From assembly GCF_014205295.1 (NCBI RefSeq), contig NZ_JACHNF010000001.1:620001-684000 (forward strand): a stretch of DNA of 64,000 bases, read 5' to 3'. Position numbers and translations under genes: made by a program. Under the pieces are notes generated by a model, which saw only the letters and a list, made by a program, of their open reading frames with translations, was not told the DNA's origin and made no database searches. Numbering within the stretch: the stretch's first letter is position 1; every line of letters starts with the position of its first letter. This stretch comes from Kribbella solani. GTDB lineage: Bacteria > Actinomycetota > Actinomycetes > Propionibacteriales > Kribbellaceae. Shown in pieces: positions 26,382-34,985 of the stretch.

Positions 26382-27686
26382 ATGAGCCTGCAGCAGCGCA
26401 CCCGCCGGGACGCGATCGGCTTCGGCGTCGCCTGGCTGAACAAGCTGGCGCGATCGCGGACAATCGACCGGTTCGGACTGCGAAAACCAGCCGAACGGGT
26501 GGTCTTCGAGGCGACCAAGACCGGATTCCGGACAGCGGGAGCGCTCTCGCGAGGGTTTACCGCGGTGTCGAAACAGGCGGGGTCGGCGCCGTCGCGCCTG
26601 CCGGCCGCGCGGGGGAGCGGGTACTTCGACCTGACCCCGACCGAGGACCAGGAGCTGATGGTCGGTGTCGTCCGCGAGTTCGCGACCGAGGTACTACGCC
26701 CGGCCGCCTCCGCCGCGGACACCGCCTGCGCGACCGAACGCACCGTGCTGGACTCATCCGCCGAGCTCGGGTTGAGCTTGATCGAGGTACCGGAAGAACT
26801 CGGCGGCATCGTCACCGAGCGATCCGCGATGACCGGCGTACTCGTGGCCGAGGCGCTTGCACATGGCGACATGGGTCAAGCAGTCGCATGTCTCGCGCCG
26901 TCCGCGGTGAGTACGGCGATCTCCTTGTGGGGTGATGAGACGCAGCAGGCGACGTACCTGCCGGCGTTCACCGGCGCGTCCGTACCGGCGGCCGCGCTGG
27001 CGTTGGTGGAACCACGACCGGTGTTCGATCCGTACGACCTGAAGACGCGCTACACCGGCGGGCTGCTCAACGGTGTGAAATCGCTGGTCCCGCGTGGTGC
27101 CGAGGCGGAGCTGTTCGTGATCGGCGCGCAGACCGACGCCGGGCCCGCGCTGTTCCTGATCGAGGCGGATCATCCGGGCGTCACGATCGAGGCCGAGCCG
27201 TCGATGGGCTTGCGGGCGGCTTCGCTGAGCCGCGTGATCCTGACCGACGTACCGGCGGCGCCGCTCGGCACGGTCGACGACTACGCCGAGTGCGTGCGGC
27301 TGTCGCGGCTCGGGTGGTGCGCGCTGGCGCTTGGTACGGCACGGGCGGTGCTCGACTACGTGACACCGTACGTGAACTCGCGGTACGCGTTCGGCGAACC
27401 GATCAGTCATCGGCAGTCGGTGGCGTTCATGGTCGCGAACATCGGGATCGAGCTCGAGGGCATGAAGCTGGTGACGTACCGGGCCGGATCGCGTGCTTCA
27501 CAAGGGTTGCCGTTCGCGCGGGAGGTGGCGCTGGCGCGGCGGTTGTGTACCGACAAGGGCATGCGGATCGGCACCGACGGCGTCCAGCTGCTCGGCGGCC
27601 ACGGCTTCGTGAAGGAACATCCGGTCGAACGCTGGTACCGCGATCTGCGCGCGATCGGCGTGATGGAAGGCGCGGTGCTGGTCTGA
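26382..27686 (+). CDS. Acyl-CoA dehydrogenase-like subunit (first of a pair)
   Basis: Protein of 434 residues. After an unusual N-terminal 80 residues (LNKLARSRTIDRFGLRKPAERVV), the acyl-CoA dehydrogenase fold begins at YFDLTPTEDQELMVGVVREFA and continues to GVQLLGGHGFVKEHPVERWYRDLRAIGVMEGAVLV. The usual FAD-site motif ITEPxxGSD is replaced by ALVEPRPVFDPYD, so this subunit alone may not hold FAD normally. It is followed without gap by a second dehydrogenase gene (TGATG). Actinobacterial FadE pairs of this kind form mixed tetramers. Confidence 0.85.
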   Translation: MSLQQRTRRDAIGFGVAWLNKLARSRTIDRFGLRKPAERVVFEATKTGFRTAGALSRGFTAVSKQAGSAPSRLPAARGSGYFDLTPTEDQELMVGVVREFATEVLRPAASAADTACATERTVLDSSAELGLSLIEVPEELGGIVTERSAMTGVLVAEALAHGDMGQAVACLAPSAVSTAISLWGDETQQATYLPAFTGASVPAAALALVEPRPVFDPYDLKTRYTGGLLNGVKSLVPRGAEAELFVIGAQTDAGPALFLIEADHPGVTIEAEPSMGLRAASLSRVILTDVPAAPLGTVDDYAECVRLSRLGWCALALGTARAVLDYVTPYVNSRYAFGEPISHRQSVAFMVANIGIELEGMKLVTYRAGSRASQGLPFAREVALARRLCTDKGMRIGTDGVQLLGGHGFVKEHPVERWYRDLRAIGVMEGAVLV

Positions 27687-28894
27687 TGATCAACCTCGAA
27701 ACCCCGCGCAAGTTCCGCGCCTTCGTGAACCAGGCGCATCAGGTCGCGGCGGAGATGCTGCGACCGAACTCCCGCCGGTACGACCTGGCCGAGCACGAGT
27801 ACCCGATCGAGCTGGACATGCTGGCCGCGATGGTCGACGGCTTGGGTGCCTCAGGCAACGGTTCCGGCGCCGGAGCATCGGGCGTACGCCGCACTGCCGC
27901 CGCCGACGCGGGCGTGGTCAACGGGTCGAACCTTTCATCGGTGCTGTCGATCATGGAAATGTGCTGGGGCGACGTCGGCCTGCTGCTGTCGATGCCGCGG
28001 CAGGGCCTGGGCAACTCGGCGATCGCGTCCGTCGCCTCCGACGAACAACTCCGCCGTTTCGACGGCTTGTGGGCCGCGATGGCGATCACCGAACCCGAAT
28101 GCGGCTCCGACTCGGCGAACATCCGCACGACCGCCCGGCTCGACGGCGACGCCTACGTACTGAACGGCGAAAAGATCTTCGTCACCGCCGGCGCCCGCTG
28201 CGACGCCGTAGTCGTCTGGGCAACCCTCGACAAAACCCTCGGCCGCGCCGCGATCAAGTCCTTCGTAGTCCTCAAAGACACCCCCGGCCTGACGGTAGAA
28301 CGCCTGGAACACAAACTAGGAATCCGAGCCTCCGACACGGCAACCATCCACTTGGAAAACTGCCGAGTCCCTCGCGAAAACCTCCTCGGCTCCCCGGAAA
28401 TCAACACCGACGCGGGCTTTGCGGGCGTCATGCAGACCTTCGACAACACCCGCCCCCTGGTGGCCGCGATGGCAGTCGGCTGCGCCCGCGCCGCCCTCGA
28501 ACTCACCCGCGACCTACTCTCCGAGGCCGGCCTGGAAATCGACTACGACCGCCCCCTCCACCACCAACCCGCGGCCGCCGCCACGTACCAAACCCTGGAA
28601 GCCGACTGGGAAGCCGCCTACCTCCTCACCCTCCAAGCCGCCTGGCTGGCCGACAACGGCCACCCCAACTCCCTCCAAGCCTCAATCGCCAAGGCCAAAG
28701 CCGGCCGCACCGCCAACACCATCACCCTCACCTGCATAGAACTAACCAGCTCCCTCGGCTACTCCGAACACCACCTCCTGGAAAAATGGTCCCGAGACAC
28801 CAAAATCCTCGACATCTTCGAAGGCACCCAACAAATCCAGCAACTAATAGTCGCCCGCCGCCTATTGGGCCTATCCTCCGCCGAGCTCAAATAG
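27686..28894 (+). CDS. Acyl-CoA dehydrogenase (second of a pair, catalytically complete)
   Basis: Protein of 402 residues with the standard motifs: MAITEPECGSDSANIRTTA (FAD contact), CRVPRENLLG, and KILDIFEGTQQIQQLIVARRLLG, whose Glu is in the catalytic-base position. It starts within the stop of the preceding gene, indicating a coexpressed heteromeric enzyme that introduces the first double bond of an acyl-CoA in beta-oxidation, with electrons passing to ETF. From about 28260 to the end the coding strand turns markedly C-rich and uses rarer codons (CTA, ATA, ATAG), unlike the 5' half. It is the last intact gene before the mobile-DNA region. Confidence 0.92.
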   Translation: MINLETPRKFRAFVNQAHQVAAEMLRPNSRRYDLAEHEYPIELDMLAAMVDGLGASGNGSGAGASGVRRTAAADAGVVNGSNLSSVLSIMEMCWGDVGLLLSMPRQGLGNSAIASVASDEQLRRFDGLWAAMAITEPECGSDSANIRTTARLDGDAYVLNGEKIFVTAGARCDAVVVWATLDKTLGRAAIKSFVVLKDTPGLTVERLEHKLGIRASDTATIHLENCRVPRENLLGSPEINTDAGFAGVMQTFDNTRPLVAAMAVGCARAALELTRDLLSEAGLEIDYDRPLHHQPAAAATYQTLEADWEAAYLLTLQAAWLADNGHPNSLQASIAKAKAGRTANTITLTCIELTSSLGYSEHHLLEKWSRDTKILDIFEGTQQIQQLIVARRLLGLSSAELK

Positions 28895-28934
28895 CCTTGT
28901 CTTCAAGTGATCCAAGCCCTGCAGTCGTACGCCC

Positions 28935-30061
28935 TCAGACCAGTCCCGGGTCATTGTCGAGGTCCGCCTCATCGAGCTCTCCAATGTCCCTGCTCCGTGA
29001 CTGCTCCGTCAGCCGCAGCGCAAGTTTCCGCAGCCGCCGGTCGACGGCCTGCCGTGCGCGGTCGTACGACGAGGGCAGCATGTGCGTGTACATCCGCAGC
29101 GTGAACCCGGGATCGTGGTGCCCGAGGTACTCCGCGAGCTCCTTGATGTTGACGCCATCGGCGAGCGTAATGCTGGCGTAGTAGTGCCGTAAGGCGTGCA
29201 GTCCTGTGGTCCGGTCGGTCTTGAATCGTCGACGGCCGCGCTTGTCCTTGGTCGGTGGCGGGATGACGCCGGCAGTTGCCAGTGCAGGTTTCCAGACAAC
29301 CTCGTCGTACAGCCGCGCCTTGAGATGTTTTCCGTCCGGCCAACTGAAGATCAGTTTGTGATCCTGGATCTTGCCGTTGAGTCGTTCCCACGGAAGCGAG
29401 ATGGTAGTTGCGCCGAACCGTTCGATGTGATTCTGGACAGCCTCCGCGAGTACGGGCGACATCGGTACGAACCGTTCCTTGTCGTTCTTCGGCAACGCGA
29501 ACACGAACTGCTTCCCCAGCCGTTTCACCTGCCGTCGAACCCTGATCACCATGAGCCCGAAGTCGAAGTCATCAACCGTCAGCCCGAACAGTTCGCCCTG
29601 ACGCAACCCCGCTGCGGATGCGATCGTCGGCAGCATCCTGAACTCCTCGGGATGCGCCTGGACGATGCTCGCAACCGTCTCATCAGCCCAGGCAACAGCT
29701 TCGGAGAACCGGCGACTCGGCAACTTGACGATCTTCGACTGCGCCGGGTTGCGTTTGATCAGCTCGTCGGCAACCGCGAGTTCAAGACACCCGTTCAATA
29801 CCAGAAACGCGCTCCGCGCCGTCGAAGGCCCGTAGGCGCCGAGCAGATCAGCCAGCCAGACCGCGACCTCTGACGGCAGAATGCTCTTGACCATCCGCCC
29901 CCGAACACCGGCTCGACATGCAGCCGCCACCTCGACTCGTACTGGATCTCAGTAGCCGGGTCGATCGTCCGCGATCCCATCCACCGCGGCCAGACCTCAT
30001 CGAGCCGCACTTTGCCGGCGCTGGGATCGAAATAGTCCCCACGATCCCGATCCGTCTCCAT
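28935..30061 (-). pseudogene. Tyrosine recombinase (integrase), frameshifted and 5'-fused to an IS remnant
   Basis: The main frame (to 29930) encodes a phage-type integrase: AAGLRQGELFGL (catalytic Arg), GLHALRHYYASITL (HxxR) and LGHHDPGFTLRMYTHM (catalytic Tyr). Its N-terminal part, DYFDPSAGKVRLDEVWPRWM through RWRLHVEPVFG, lies in a different frame upstream; adding one G in the run at 29898-29902 joins them as VFGGRMVKSIL. Upstream of about 30061 the sequence becomes transposase. The protein therefore lacks its natural start and most likely makes no recombinase, though the catalytic half is intact. It marks an integrated element. Confidence 0.8.
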
Positions 30062-31244
30062 GTCGGTGGGCGGTGTGGAATGGTCGCCGTGGGCGGCGCG
30101 TTGGCGTGCGGCGGTGACGGCGAGGAAGGCGTGGGCGAGCATCGCCAGGGTGGTCCAGCGGTGCCAGGAGGTCCAGGTGCGGACTTGGTGTTCGTCCAGG
30201 CCGGCGCATCCTTTGCCGGCTTGGATGTTCTCCTCGATCCGCCAGCGGGTTCCGGCCACCCGCGCCAGTGTTGCGAGCGGAACAGTGGTGGTGGCGTGGC
30301 AGAGAAAGTAGGCCAGCTCACCGGTGTGCAGGTTGCGCCGGAACAGCAGCCGGCGGTGATGGGTCGGCTCGCCGTCGCTGATGCTGGTGAAGGCCCGGGC
30401 GTAGAGCCGTTCGCCTTTGCTGCCGCGGCCCGCGGACAAGACCTGCCAGCCGTTGCGTGGGATCTGCTCGACGAGGCTGTCGGCGCGACAGCTTGCCTGC
30501 CGGGGTGGGGACCTGGGTGTCACAGGACACGGCCATCACGTAGTTCATGCAACGCGTTTCCAGCTCGCGCCGAAGCTCGGGGTTGTCACCGTAGGCCTCG
30601 TCGGCGGCGATCCAGCCCGGAAGGATCCCAGCGGCCAGGACCCGCTCGGTCATGCGCGGCGCCAACTGTGGCTTGGTCGCGAACCCCACCTCCTGAGGCA
30701 CTCCGGCCTCGGCCAGCCGGTCTGGGTCAGATGTCCAGGATTGGGGCAGGTGCAGCTCGACATCAACGAACGCGTGCCCGGCCGGAGTGGCCAAGGTGGC
30801 ATACACCGCGAGTTGGCAGTTCTCGATCCGGCCGCAGGTGCCTGAATACTGGCGCTGCACTCCGATCGTGCGCGAGCCCTTCTTCTGGTCGCCTGTCTCA
30901 TCGAACACCAGCGCCACCAGATCAGTGTCCACACCGACGGTCAGATTCTCTGCCACGTAGCCGGCAACGTCAGCCCGGACCGCGGCATCGTCCCACCTCG
31001 CACGCCCCAGCAAGTGCTGCAACCGATCCGGGGAGCCGTGCCCGGCGTACTCGGCCAAGCTCCAGCAATTCTTCCGCGGCAGATCCGCCAGCAACCCATC
31101 GATCGCATCCCGCGCCGTCCGGCGCGCCTCCGGCCGCACGAAACAGCCGCCAACTCGCAGCATCAGCGCGTCGAGTTCCTTGCTCCAGCTCTCGACCTCT
31201 ACCCTTAGCGCAGCGGCCATCGCCAGATCTTCAGTTGTCGTCAC
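30062..31244 (-). pseudogene. IS701-family transposase, frameshifted and 3'-truncated
   Basis: Two frames together make an IS701-type DDE transposase. The N-terminal part (from GTG at about 31244) has LVALVFDETGDQKKGSRTIGV with the first Asp and GWIAADEAYGDNPELR with the second. The C-terminal part, in another frame from about 30510, has GTRWRIEENIQAGKGCAGLD with the Glu. The frames cross around 30487-30510, at AAGCTGTCGCG. The protein stops matching near 30075 and runs into integrase sequence, so the IS has lost its 3' end. It should be inactive. Confidence 0.8.
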
Positions 31245-31571
31245 AAACACTGCATGATCAAGCGGTGGCCGCACCCTGTCACAGCGATACGCCGAGCACC
31301 AGAGCCCCTTGCTCACAAGGCGAAATCAGACCAGGTCACGATCTACTGCTGCAGCACTAGGAAGTCAAGGTCGGGTTCGAGAACCTCCGCGATACCGCCG
31401 AGTCCGGGGTGCCGGAATCGTGGCCAGGTTGGATACTCCAGCCACGAAGCGGCTGGCCCAACCGCCGTCAGGGGTGCTGAACTGTTCGTCGCACGGTTCA
31501 GCACCAGCGCCATGAGACATGACGTTATGCGATCGAGTCGCATATGGGTACTGCGGTGAGCTTACGATTAG
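31245..31571. mobile_element. Presumed left end of the IS701-like remnant and flanking DNA
   Basis: No gene is supported here. A CTAG lies at 31357-31360; IS701 elements commonly duplicate a four-base YTAR target of this kind, so the element's terminus may be just inside it, beginning TGCTGCAGCAGTAG on the minus strand. The matching right terminus is absent because the element is truncated. Bases 31361-31571 are featureless and lead into the GNAT gene. Confidence 0.35.
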
Positions 31572-32087
31572 ATGGTGTCTAGTGCTCAAGCGGTCAGCGT
31601 TGGCGTCGCCACGATCGAAGATCTGCCAGGAATCGTCGAGATCCTCAACGAAGTAGCGGAAAACTCTATCGCGAACTTCAGCACCTCTCCGACGACGGTG
31701 ACTCAGCGACAATCATGGTTCGAGCGACACGAGCCGACCGGTCCACACCGACTGCTGGTCGCACGCCTCGGTGGGTCCGTGCTTGGCTTCGCTGCGAGCG
31801 GCCCGTATCGAGACGACTATGACGCTTTTCGCGAGACCGTGGAGGTCAGCATTTCGCTGGCACCTGCTGCCCGCCGTCGAGGCGTCGGCACGCTGCTCTA
31901 CACGGACTTGTTCGATCGCTTGGTCGGCGAACCGGTCCACGTTGCGCTCGCTGGTATCGCACTGCCCAACGACGCGTCGGTGACATTGCATCGAAAGTTC
32001 GGATTCTCCGACGTAGGGACCTTTCGTGAGTACGCAAGGAAGAACGGTCAGTACATCAGTTCCCTGTGGATGCAGCGCGTCTTCTGA
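31572..32087 (+). CDS. GNAT acetyltransferase, phosphinothricin-acetyltransferase-like
   Basis: Protein of 171 residues. The pattern VATIEDLPGIVEILNEV, WFERHEPTGPHRLLVARLGG, AASGPYR and VEVSISLAPAARRRGVGTLLYTDLF (acetyl-CoA loop), ending GFSDVGTFREYARKNGQYISSLWMQ, is that of the PAT/bar-like branch of GNAT, which acetylates amino groups of phosphinothricin, methionine sulfoximine or similar small molecules. ATG 31572 is chosen; GTG at 31575 is an alternative. It is an intact gene stranded among mobile remnants and lower in GC than the operons around it, so it was probably carried in. Confidence 0.85.
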   Translation: MVSSAQAVSVGVATIEDLPGIVEILNEVAENSIANFSTSPTTVTQRQSWFERHEPTGPHRLLVARLGGSVLGFAASGPYRDDYDAFRETVEVSISLAPAARRRGVGTLLYTDLFDRLVGEPVHVALAGIALPNDASVTLHRKFGFSDVGTFREYARKNGQYISSLWMQRVF

Positions 32088-32262
32088 GGCGGACAGACGG
32101 CATCCGAGCGACGTGGCCGCTGGCAGAAGGCCGCGCCGTAGGGCAAGGCTTGGTCCATCGGCGGCCTTGGCACGCGATCGTCACGGAGTCGGCCGACCAG
32201 CCCGATCTCGAGCCGTCCGGGCATTGTGTAAGACAAGCCTTGCCCGCCTCCTCTTGTATCGA

Positions 32263-32652
32263 ACGCGTCAAGGGTGTCGGGATGAGTTCTGGGGCCGTCA
32301 GATTGATGGAGTACTGCTCGGCGGAGTGGATGATTCTTTCGAGTACGGTCGTGCGCTCGGTGGCTGAGCTGAGTCGGAGCAGCCGTGTTTGCCGGGCAGC
32401 TTCGGCGAGGAGGTTCCAGCGGGTCCAGGTCGCGTGCTTGGATTGCAGTGTCAGAACGGTGGCCGCGCCGTACGCCTCGATGGTTTCTGGACTCAGGTCA
32501 GCAGCGCCGAGGTGACGGCCGCCGGCCTGTTGGAGCGTGCCTTCGATGCTGGCAAGCGCGTCGCGGCCGATGGCCAGTTCTGCGCGCTTGCGCCACTGCT
32601 CCATGAGGTCTGCCAGGGGTTTGGCGGCGTGCTTGGCTGGGCGATTCATCAG
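32263..32652 (-). pseudogene. MobF-type relaxase (TraA-like) internal fragment
   Basis: About 130 residues match the C-terminal region of actinobacterial conjugative relaxase/helicase proteins: KPLADLMEQWRKRAELAIG, then the characteristic ATWTRWNLLAEAARQT and ERIIHSAEQYSINLTAPEL. The flanking sequence on either side does not continue the protein, and no relaxase motif or helicase Walker boxes are present. It is a remnant of a lost conjugative element. Confidence 0.6.
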
Positions 32653-32671
32653 GGTTGCCTGCTGCCGAAGG

Positions 32672-32785
32672 CCGCCACAGCACCCCGTTGACCACCTGCC
32701 GGTGATCACGCCACGGACGGCCCCGTCCGTCCACCTGAGGCAAAAGGGGCTCTGTCCGCCTCCATGCCGCATCCGTCAACTCACC
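32672..32785 (-). pseudogene. IS5-family transposase N-terminal fragment
   Basis: About 37 residues (GELTDAAWRRTEPLLPQ, then GRPWRDHRQVVNGVLWR) match the start of IS5-family transposases, which read LTDAQWxRIEPLLP...RGRPWRDHRxVxNGILWR. The protein breaks off directly afterwards. Only the first tenth of the transposase is left, next to the relaxase fragment. Confidence 0.65.
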
Positions 32786-32833
32786 TCGACCTGCCACAAG
32801 ATCAATTATCGGACCGGCTATAGAGTCCTGCCC

Positions 32834-33460
32834 GTGGCGCATCAGGACGAGACCAGGACGGCCTACGACAGTGTCGTCGAGCTGTACGCATCGCTGTTCG
32901 CAAACCGGCTGGAAACACAGCCTTTCTCCCGGGCCATGATCGGCACCTTCGCCGAACTGGTGCGCGCGACGGGCAACCTGCGGACAGCGGACGTCGGGTG
33001 CGGGCCCGGACATCTGACAGCCATGCTGCACGAACTCGGCCTGGACGCCTTCGGACTAGACCTTGCCCCCGGTATGGTCGACCACGCCCGGCAGGCCCAT
33101 CCGGCGCTGCGTTTCCAAGAGGCGCGGATGGAATCCCTGCCGATCGAGGACGCCACGCTTGGCGGCGTGCTGGCCCACTACTCAATGATTCACACCCCTC
33201 CGGGGGAACTACCGGAGCTGCTCGCCGAACAGGTACGCGTGCTGGCACCGAACGGTCTGCTCCTGGTCTCCTTCTTCGGGACCGACGGACAAGTACCGGT
33301 CCAGTTCGACCACAAGGTGGCGCCCGCCTACAGCTGGCCGGTGGATCGCCTCGCCGAACTGCTGGGCGATGCTGGGCTCGATCCCTTCGCCCGGCTGCTC
33401 CACGATCCATCCTCTGATCGGGGCTTCCTCGACACCCATCTACTGGCCCGCCGTTCGTAG
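32834..33460 (+). CDS. Class I SAM-dependent methyltransferase
   Basis: Protein of 208 residues. GTG 32834 begins AHQDETRTAYDSVVELYASLF, a common start for this family. The SAM-binding loop TADVGCGPGHLTAML (about 50-64), the acidic end of strand 2 (FGLDLAPGMVDHAR) and the post-motif LAPNGLLLVSFFG are present. The substrate cannot be inferred. It appears complete and is flanked by remnants of mobile elements, so it was probably acquired with them. Confidence 0.85.
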   Translation: MAHQDETRTAYDSVVELYASLFANRLETQPFSRAMIGTFAELVRATGNLRTADVGCGPGHLTAMLHELGLDAFGLDLAPGMVDHARQAHPALRFQEARMESLPIEDATLGGVLAHYSMIHTPPGELPELLAEQVRVLAPNGLLLVSFFGTDGQVPVQFDHKVAPAYSWPVDRLAELLGDAGLDPFARLLHDPSSDRGFLDTHLLARRS

Positions 33461-33540
33461 CCACTGCCCAGTCCCCCCAGCCGATCGGCGCACCTCCGGA
33501 TTGCCAGCTCAGCCGAATCTCGCTGATCAGACCGGAATTG

Positions 33541-34392
33541 TCAGACACCCCCTAGTGCCGCGAGATCGTCGAACATCGGTTGCGCGGCATCGAGTACGAC
33601 GGTCTGGTCGAGGCCTCGCCATCGGCGAGGGCGGCGGCGGAGGTGCTTCTGGAGCAAGGGCAGGGCTGCGATCAATGTTGCGCGGTCGCGAGGCAGGCCG
33701 AGTTGTGCCAGGTTGGTTAGAGAGGTATCAGGCATGCCACGAAACGTCACTCCGTACGGCGCTGCGGCGGACTCCGGATGGCAGGCTGCTTTCAAATGGT
33801 GCTCGAGTCGGGCGGCGATTCGTAGCCTCCCGTTCAGCTCCTCCCCGAGGTAGATGAACGGCGAGATCAACGCGGCGCCGAGCAGTATCGACGGCAGTAC
33901 CGAGCCGGGTTCGTCGCTGGCGAGGAGTTGCAGCGGTACGACGACAGTCACTGCCCAGCCGATGTACATGCCCGAGTTGACGAGACGAGACAGCGCACGC
34001 TCCTTCTCGACGACACCGATTTCGTCGTCGGTGAATCCGTGCTCGTGAAGCCAGTGCGATGGCTCGGTACTGCGGCGCATAGCCCGGATGACGACGATCA
34101 CTGCGAGGACCGAGTGGGCGGCGACGGCACCAATGGCGACGATGCCACTCCACGGTTGGATCGTCACGAGCCTTATGAGGATGGCCATGCCGCCGAGACA
34201 GCTGATCAAGCCGAAGAGGCCGAGATAGCGCAGGGCTGACGCTCGGGTGGGTACCGGGCCTGCGGCCGGCGCAGCGTGCGGGCGCGAGCTGCCGTAGTCG
34301 GCGAAGACCGCCGCCAGATACGGCCATACGTGCCGTTCGATCCTGCGGGACGGGGAACTCTTGTCGGTGGCTGCCGCGATCCTGTCGGTCAT
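33541..34392 (-). CDS. Membrane protein of unknown function
   Basis: Start at 34392 (MTDRIAAATDKSSPSRR); the open frame extends farther but that part is not protein-like. The 283 residues contain about four hydrophobic segments, including YLGLFGLISCLGGMAILIRL, IVAIGAVAAHSVLAVIVVI, YIGWAVTVVVPLQLL and SILLGAALISPFIYLGEEL, separated by an acidic linker (HGFTDDEIGVVEKERALS). The C-terminus is soluble and basic. No family is recognised. The start codon overlaps, base for base, that of the GIY-YIG remnant on the other strand, leaving no room for separate upstream promoters. Confidence 0.65.
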   Translation of the reverse strand: MTDRIAAATDKSSPSRRIERHVWPYLAAVFADYGSSRPHAAPAAGPVPTRASALRYLGLFGLISCLGGMAILIRLVTIQPWSGIVAIGAVAAHSVLAVIVVIRAMRRSTEPSHWLHEHGFTDDEIGVVEKERALSRLVNSGMYIGWAVTVVVPLQLLASDEPGSVLPSILLGAALISPFIYLGEELNGRLRIAARLEHHLKAACHPESAAAPYGVTFRGMPDTSLTNLAQLGLPRDRATLIAALPLLQKHLRRRPRRWRGLDQTVVLDAAQPMFDDLAALGGV

Positions 34393-34985
34393 GATCGACG
34401 ACGACCACAATGACGAAGCCTTGTTCGCTGATCTTGCGGAAGGTCTCAACGACGACGCTGACACCGCGGCGGCAGCAGCTGCCATCCAGCCGATCGGGCC
34501 GGCGCTGCGCGACGCAGGTGTCTATCTTCTCAATGAAATGGTTCTGCGCTCTTGCGTCGGCCAGGAGCGGTTCTGTGCAGTGGTCGACCCCGACGATGCA
34601 GACGCGGGAAAAGCACTGCCCGAAGACCGTGGCGTCTACCTGTTCGTCACACCGGGCCACTTCTACGCCTACCCCGGCGGGGCGTCGTCGATCAGGTACA
34701 TCGGGAAGGCGGCCGGCCGGGAGGGCATCCGCGGCCGGATCAAGCAGCACGTGCACTGCCTGTGGCATCTGGCTCAAGGCGCCGATGACCGCTTTACCCG
34801 GTCTACGAGTGGGCCTCGACCTACAAGCCGCTGATTGCCTACGTCACCACCCGCGACGACCCGAAGGAACCTCGAGTACGAACTGCTCCGCACCTTCGCG
34901 CAAGCCTTCCGCGTGGTGCCCGTGGCCAATTCGCGGTCGGCCAGTCGGTGTCCTCGGCAACCAATTGGGCAGGCAGTGGGTCAGC
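34391..34985 (+). pseudogene. GIY-YIG-like nuclease domain gene broken by two frameshifts
   Basis: The first frame ends with a GIY-YIG-type core: RGVYLFVTPGHFYAYPG, then SSIRYIGKAAGREGIRGRIKQHV. At about 34793 it shifts frame; the second frame continues YPVYEWASTYKPLIAYVTTRDDP, and at about 34862 a further shift leads to NLEYELLRTFAQAFRVVPVANSR. Read together these make a continuous protein. One base lost near 34795 (TTCTAC to TTTAC) and one gained near 34865 would explain it. It is either a decayed gene or contains sequencing errors. The catalytic Arg and Glu of GIY-YIG nucleases cannot be checked with certainty. Confidence 0.55.
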
